From NCBI GenBank assembly GCA_934623455.1, contig CAKTVK010000022.1, positions 1-26,215 of the forward strand: a stretch of DNA of 26,215 nucleotides, read 5' to 3'. The position numbers and the translations under genes are program-made. Each line of letters starts with the position of its first letter. Position 1 is the first letter of the stretch. The DNA comes from an uncultured Eggerthellaceae bacterium. Lineage in GTDB: Bacteria; Actinomycetota; Coriobacteriia; Coriobacteriales; Eggerthellaceae. Positions 22,638 through 26,215 of this stretch are shown here, piece by piece. The notes below the pieces were generated by a model, which saw only the letters and a list, made by a program, of their open reading frames with translations, did not search any database and was not told the DNA's origin.

Positions 22638-22925
22638 ATGACTTTGAAACCACTGGGTGATCGCGTGATCGTTAAGCGCGACGAGGTTGAGGACAAAACT
22701 GCTTCTGGTTTGTATCTGTCTCGCGAGTCCAAGGAAAAGCCTCAGACTGGCGTCGTAGTTGCTGTTGGCGAAGGTAAGCGCGACAAGGACGGCGCTTTGA
22801 TTCCGATGCCGGTTAAAGTTGGCGACAAGGTTCTGTATGGCAAGTTCGGCGGCACGGAAGTGACCGTTGACGAGGAGGAACTGCTGATTGTTCGCGCCGA
22901 GGATATCTACGGCGTGTTTGAGTAA
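22638..22925 (+). CDS. groES: Co-chaperonin GroES
   Basis: GroES caps the GroEL chamber during folding. The ATG at 22638 is used because the family begins MTLKPLGDRVIVKR and GAAAGGATGG lies just upstream. The 95-aa length is typical. Mobile loop residues (EVEDKTASGLYL) and the KVLYGKFGGTEV / EEELLIVRAEDIYGV end are conserved. It is followed by groEL after 187 bp. Confidence 0.97.
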   Translation: MTLKPLGDRVIVKRDEVEDKTASGLYLSRESKEKPQTGVVVAVGEGKRDKDGALIPMPVKVGDKVLYGKFGGTEVTVDEEELLIVRAEDIYGVFE

Positions 22926-22930
22926 TCTTG

Positions 22931-22991
22931 CTGCTCGTTTAGAAATTCATCTCGAAATTCAACTTCGTTAAGAGGTGTTTCGAGCGAGCAG
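22931..22991 (+). other. Nested hairpin between groES and groEL
   Basis: CTGCTCG (22931-22937) pairs with CGAGCAG (22985-22991), and CTCGAAA (22951-22957) with TTTCGAG (22978-22984), so two perfect 7-bp helices stack on the 3' side with a 13-base bulge on the 5' side. There is no T-run. It may be a processing or stability element in the groESL message rather than a terminator. Confidence 0.6.
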
Positions 22992-23112
22992 ATTGACTTG
23001 AAGGTTCCAGAAGTCCGAGCTAAGCGGCCTGATGCGCCGTGTGCGAGGGCTTACTGGGTTCTGAAAGTCAAGGTGCCGCTCCAAACGCCGATGCTACAGA
23101 AAGAAGAGAACT

Positions 23113-24750
23113 ATGGCTAAAGATATTAAATTCGAAGCTGATGCCCGCAGCGGTTTGGCCGCAGGCGTTAGCAAGTTGGCAGCTGCCGTTAAGGTAACGC
23201 TTGGCCCCAAGGGTCGCTACGTTGCCCTGGAGAAGACCTACGGTGCTCCCCTTATCACGAACGATGGCGTGACCGTTGCTAAGGAAGTTGAGCTGGAAGA
23301 TCCCATTGAGAACATGGGTGCTCAGCTTGTTCGCGAAGTTGCCGTTAAGACCAACGATGTTGCTGGCGACGGTACCACTACCGCAACGCTTCTGGCAGAC
23401 GTCATTGTGACCGAGGGCCTGAAGAACGTGACTGCTGGTGCTGACGCTCTGAGCATCCGCCGCGGCATCCAAAAGGCAACCGACACGGTTGTTGAAGCCA
23501 TCAAGGCCGATGCAACGCCTGTTTCCACGCAGGCCCAAATTGCCAACGTTGGTACCATTTCCGCTGGTGACCCCGTTATTGGCGAGAAGATTGCCGAGGC
23601 TATGGAAGCTGTTGGCAAGGATGGCGCAATCTCCGTTGAAGAGAGCCAGACCTTCGGCTTCGACACTGAAATCGTTGAAGGCATGCAGTACGACCGCGGT
23701 TACATTTCCCCGTACATGGCAACCGACATGGAGCGCATGGAAGCCGTGTTGAAAGACCCCTACATCATGGTTACCGACCAGAAGATCACCAACATTCAGG
23801 ACATGGTGCCGCTGCTGGAAACCGTTATGCGTTCTGGCCGCCCGCTGTTCATTGTTGCTGAAGATGTTGAGGGCGAAGCGCTTGCTACCATCCTGCTGAA
23901 CCGTCTGCGTGGCACGCTGACCTGCGTTGCTATCAAGGCTCCGGGCTTCGGCGATCGTCGTAAGCGCATCCTGGAAGACATTGCTGCTGTGACCGGCGCT
24001 CAGGTTATTGCCAAGGACTTCGGCATGACCGTGGCCGACGCCACCATCGAGTCGATGGGTACTGCAAAGACCGTCAAGGTTTCCAAGGACAACTGCCTGA
24101 TTGTCGATGGCGCAGGCGACAAGGAAGTCATTAACGCTCGCATTGCTCAGATTCGCTCTGAAATCGATCACACTGATTCCGATTTCGACCGCGAGAAGCT
24201 GCAGGAGCGCCTGGCAAAGCTCTCCGGCGGCGTAGCCGTTCTGAAGGTGGGCGCTGCTACCGAGTCCGAGCTGAAGGAAACCAAGAGCCGCATTGAAGAC
24301 GCTCTGCAGGCAACGCGTGCTGCTGTTGAAGAGGGTATTGTTGCTGGTGGCGGCGTTGCTTTGGTGAACGCTATCTCTGCTTTGGACGGCCTGGAGGGTT
24401 CCGACAAGGATGAAGAAGTTGGTATCGCTATCATCCGCAAGGCCCTGGAGGCTCCGCTGCGCGCTATTGCGCAAAACGCTGGCTTCGAAGGCTCCGTTGT
24501 TGTTGACCGCGTGAAGAACATGGCTAAGGGCGAAGGTCTGAACTGCGCAAACGGCGAGTATGGTAACATGATTGAGATGGGCGTTTCCGACCCGGTCAAG
24601 GTTACCCGCACCGCACTGCAGTCCGCTGCATCCGTTGCAAGCCTGATTCTTATCACCGAAGCTACCATCAACGAGATCCCCAAGCAGGGTCCCGATTTGT
24701 CCGCACTGGCGGGCGGCGCTGCCGGCGGTATGGGCGGCGGCATGATGTAA
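23113..24750 (+). CDS. groEL: Chaperonin GroEL (Hsp60)
   Basis: GroEL is the ATP-driven folding chamber that works with GroES. The 545-aa length is standard. Visible features are AKDIKFEADAR at the N-terminus, VTLGPKGRYV, the ATP site GDGTTTATLLA, GFGDRRKRILEDIA in the apical/intermediate region, VEEGIVAGGGVAL, and the Gly-Met-rich C-terminus (GGMGGGMM). AGAAGAG precedes the ATG. No second CIRCE lies in front of groEL, so it relies on the groES promoter. Confidence 0.98.
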   Translation: MAKDIKFEADARSGLAAGVSKLAAAVKVTLGPKGRYVALEKTYGAPLITNDGVTVAKEVELEDPIENMGAQLVREVAVKTNDVAGDGTTTATLLADVIVTEGLKNVTAGADALSIRRGIQKATDTVVEAIKADATPVSTQAQIANVGTISAGDPVIGEKIAEAMEAVGKDGAISVEESQTFGFDTEIVEGMQYDRGYISPYMATDMERMEAVLKDPYIMVTDQKITNIQDMVPLLETVMRSGRPLFIVAEDVEGEALATILLNRLRGTLTCVAIKAPGFGDRRKRILEDIAAVTGAQVIAKDFGMTVADATIESMGTAKTVKVSKDNCLIVDGAGDKEVINARIAQIRSEIDHTDSDFDREKLQERLAKLSGGVAVLKVGAATESELKETKSRIEDALQATRAAVEEGIVAGGGVALVNAISALDGLEGSDKDEEVGIAIIRKALEAPLRAIAQNAGFEGSVVVDRVKNMAKGEGLNCANGEYGNMIEMGVSDPVKVTRTALQSAASVASLILITEATINEIPKQGPDLSALAGGAAGGMGGGMM

Positions 24751-24803
24751 TCGCGCGCAAGCCGATTCATCCTTTAGTACCAGCTGCTTGATTGTGCACA
24801 AAC

Positions 24804-24837
24804 GAAAGGCGAGGCCTGCGGGCTTCGCCTTTCTTGC
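24804..24837 (+). terminator. Intrinsic terminator of groESL
   Basis: A 13-bp stem runs from GAAAGGCGA (24804-24812) to TCGCCTTTC (24825-24833), including one G-T wobble and closing the TGCG loop (24817-24820). The T-run is short (TTCTTG), but the stem is very stable. Confidence 0.85.
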
Positions 24838-25121
24838 TGTTGGACACGCGTTTCAGCGTTTCGGGCATGTGTTGCTGCAAGCAGGCTGGAATGCTTCGTG
24901 CGAGTCGGTGGGGCTTCCATGCATGTTGTTGGAGTATTTGCCGCTTTCGCGTGCTTGCCCCCATCGGCTCTTCATGGGCTTATCCCGGCGGCATGCTCGG
25001 TTGCGGCATGCTGAAATGATTGCACACCCCGTCCGCCCGCGTGTAAATCCCGTGATTAGGGGAGCTTTCAAGGAGATTCACATTTCGTTGGCCTCGCTTG
25101 AGCTTTGAGCGCGAATCGTTC
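24838..25121. other. Gene-free region before the metal permease
   Basis: No ORF with a convincing product is seen. It includes a 10-base direct repeat GCGGCATGCT at 24988-24997 and 25003-25012 (each with the palindrome GCATGC), and an AAGGAG near 25068 without a credible start codon. No yybP-ykoY-type manganese riboswitch could be recognised by eye. Confidence 0.45.
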
Positions 25122-25130
25122 TGTTAGAAT
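25122..25130 (+). promoter_or_regulatory. Extended -10 promoter giving a leaderless permease mRNA
   Basis: TGTTAGAAT is a TGn plus TAGAAT extended -10. It ends 7 bases before the A of the ATG at 25138, where transcription would start. No Shine-Dalgarno sequence precedes that ATG, so the message is probably leaderless. Confidence 0.55.
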
Positions 25131-25137
25131 GCGCCTT

Positions 25138-26136
25138 ATGGAAGAATTTATTGACATAGCTCTTGATGTGCTGGCCGATGCCGCCATTGACACCTTAAAA
25201 CTCATCCCGTTTCTCTTTGTGACGTACCTTGCCATGGAGTGGCTTGAGCATAAAACGGGAACAAAAACGCAGGAAGCGGTGCGTAAGGCAGGCACGGCTG
25301 GTCCTGCCATTGGCGCTGTTCTGGGCGTGGTTCCCCAATGCGGATTCTCTGCCGCTGCTTCTACGCTTTACGCGGGGCGCGTTATCACGTTGGGCACGCT
25401 GTTCGCAGTGTATCTTTCCACGTCAGACGAGATGCTGCCCATTTTTATTGCCGAGCAAGCCCCCATGGGGACTATTGCCGGCGTTCTGGTTACAAAGCTG
25501 ATCGTTGGTATGGTCATGGGCTTCGTCATTGATTTTGCGGTGCGCCGCAGGAGCGCTGCGCAGGAAGGTTTGCGCATTCACGAGCTGTGCCAGCGTGACC
25601 GTTGCGATTGCAGCCATAGCTGCCAGACGTGCGCTGAGCATCCCGAAATGGTGTACGGGCACCACGACGATTGCGCGAAAGATTGCGACCACCAACATCA
25701 TGCGCACGATCACAGCCATGATCATGACTCCGGCGGTTGGTCGGGCATTATCCGCAGCGCGCTTAAACACACGCTTGAAGTAACCGTCTTCATTTTCGTT
25801 ATTTCACTCGCGCTCAATGCGGTTATCGAAGGGGTCGGCGAAGACGCGCTGGCCGCATTCGTGAGCCAAAATGAGGCGCTTTCGATTGTGTGCTCTGCGA
25901 TTGTGGGTCTTATTCCGAATTGCGCGGCAAGCGTGGTTATTGCGCAGCTGTACCTTGAGGGCGTTTTAGGTTCTGGTGCTATGATTGCTGGACTTTTGGT
26001 TTCCGCAGGCGTGGGCCTTTTAGTGCTGGCGCGCGCGAACCGACCCGTATCGCGCACCGTTGCGATTATAGCGGGGCTGCTGGTCGCGGGCATTGTTTGG
26101 GGTCTTCTGATAAGCTTGGTGGGAATTACGTTCTAA
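25138..26136 (+). CDS. ArsP_2-type heavy-metal (putative manganese) permease with His/Cys-rich loop
   Basis: The ATG at 25138 (MEEFIDIALDVL) gives 332 aa; an upstream in-frame TTG at 25105 adds 11 residues with no family character. The family is a set of roughly 10-span proteins annotated as putative manganese transporters or arsenic/heavy-metal exporters. The two related halves each carry a Pro-x-Cys core: VLGVVPQCGFSAAAST near residue 65 and IVGLIPNCAASVVIAQ near 260. Between them, about residues 145-200, lies a hydrophilic loop packed with Cys and His (CQRDRCDCSHSCQTC, then DHQHHAHDHSHDHD), a likely metal-binding site. The metal cannot be read from sequence. It follows groESL but has its own promoter. 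Confidence 0.85.
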   Translation: MEEFIDIALDVLADAAIDTLKLIPFLFVTYLAMEWLEHKTGTKTQEAVRKAGTAGPAIGAVLGVVPQCGFSAAASTLYAGRVITLGTLFAVYLSTSDEMLPIFIAEQAPMGTIAGVLVTKLIVGMVMGFVIDFAVRRRSAAQEGLRIHELCQRDRCDCSHSCQTCAEHPEMVYGHHDDCAKDCDHQHHAHDHSHDHDSGGWSGIIRSALKHTLEVTVFIFVISLALNAVIEGVGEDALAAFVSQNEALSIVCSAIVGLIPNCAASVVIAQLYLEGVLGSGAMIAGLLVSAGVGLLVLARANRPVSRTVAIIAGLLVAGIVWGLLISLVGITF

Positions 26137-26215
26137 AAGTTTGGTTGATTTTCATCGTCATCCGAACACTTCCGGCGTGAACGGTGTTTTCGCAGTTAAC
26201 GGGACGGGCGCTCGT

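Noticed and set aside
22992..23112. Second CIRCE or promoter directly before groEL
   Set aside because: No TTAGCACTC-type palindrome is present, and the TTGACT at 22993 has no -10 box at a workable distance.
23068..24801. 577-aa open frame on the minus strand opposite groEL
   Set aside because: It is the complement of a highly expressed, codon-biased gene. It has no ribosome site and no recognisable domain.
24838..25121. Manganese riboswitch ahead of the permease
   Set aside because: No conserved core could be recognised, and the predicted promoter lies after this region, so it would not be in the transcript.
1..26215. CRISPR array, prophage or insertion sequence
   Set aside because: No regularly spaced repeats, transposase, integrase or phage structural genes were seen; the inverted-arm element at 6898-7134 encodes no protein.

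Overview
The window reads as chromosomal DNA of a strict anaerobe of the class Coriobacteriia (Eggerthellaceae-like Actinobacteria). The reasons are a moderate G+C content, a fused TRAP permease, a giant 2-hydroxyacyl-CoA dehydratase activator, menaquinone methylation, Tat and [NiFe]-hydrogenase maturation genes close together, and a CIRCE-controlled groESL. The taxonomic call is inference from gene content; no marker gene was compared.

Layout. 70-2133 (+) is a TRAP permease, probably the end of an operon whose solute receptor lies outside the window. It converges through a hairpin on a 1398-aa activator with two ASKHA domains (2229-6425, -). A divergent intergenic region follows with a complete promoter / tRNA-Val(TAC) / terminator unit and, just beyond it, a gene-free stretch of about 0.8 kb. 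That stretch holds a tRNA T-arm-like remnant and a 237-bp element with 54-bp inverted arms. Next come two exported modular proteins with near-identical C-terminal dockerins: one of 470 aa that also carries a cohesin-like domain, and one of 1699 aa with DUF4430-like, Ig-like, BspA-type leucine-rich and GLUG repeats. They look like a small self-contained surface adhesion or assembly system. The minus strand then carries menG/ubiE and a B12-binding radical SAM protein of the Ta0216 type.

The right half is plus-strand housekeeping: a 65-aa membrane protein, tatA/B-tatC, hypA, a possible 16-codon ORF, hypB, nadE, then groES-groEL behind a sigma-70 promoter and a perfect CIRCE operator. It ends with an ArsP_2-type metal permease whose cytoplasmic or external loop is very rich in His and Cys.

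How the genes work together. The Tat translocase, HypA/HypB and menaquinone methylation fit an anaerobic respiratory lifestyle with cofactor-loaded exported oxidoreductases and [NiFe] hydrogenase. The TRAP importer and the dehydratase activator fit organic or amino acid uptake and fermentation. The two dockerin proteins are the most unusual content. The best candidates for follow-up are the cohesin/dockerin pair, the inverted-arm element, the nested hairpin between groES and groEL, and the small ORF between hypA and hypB.
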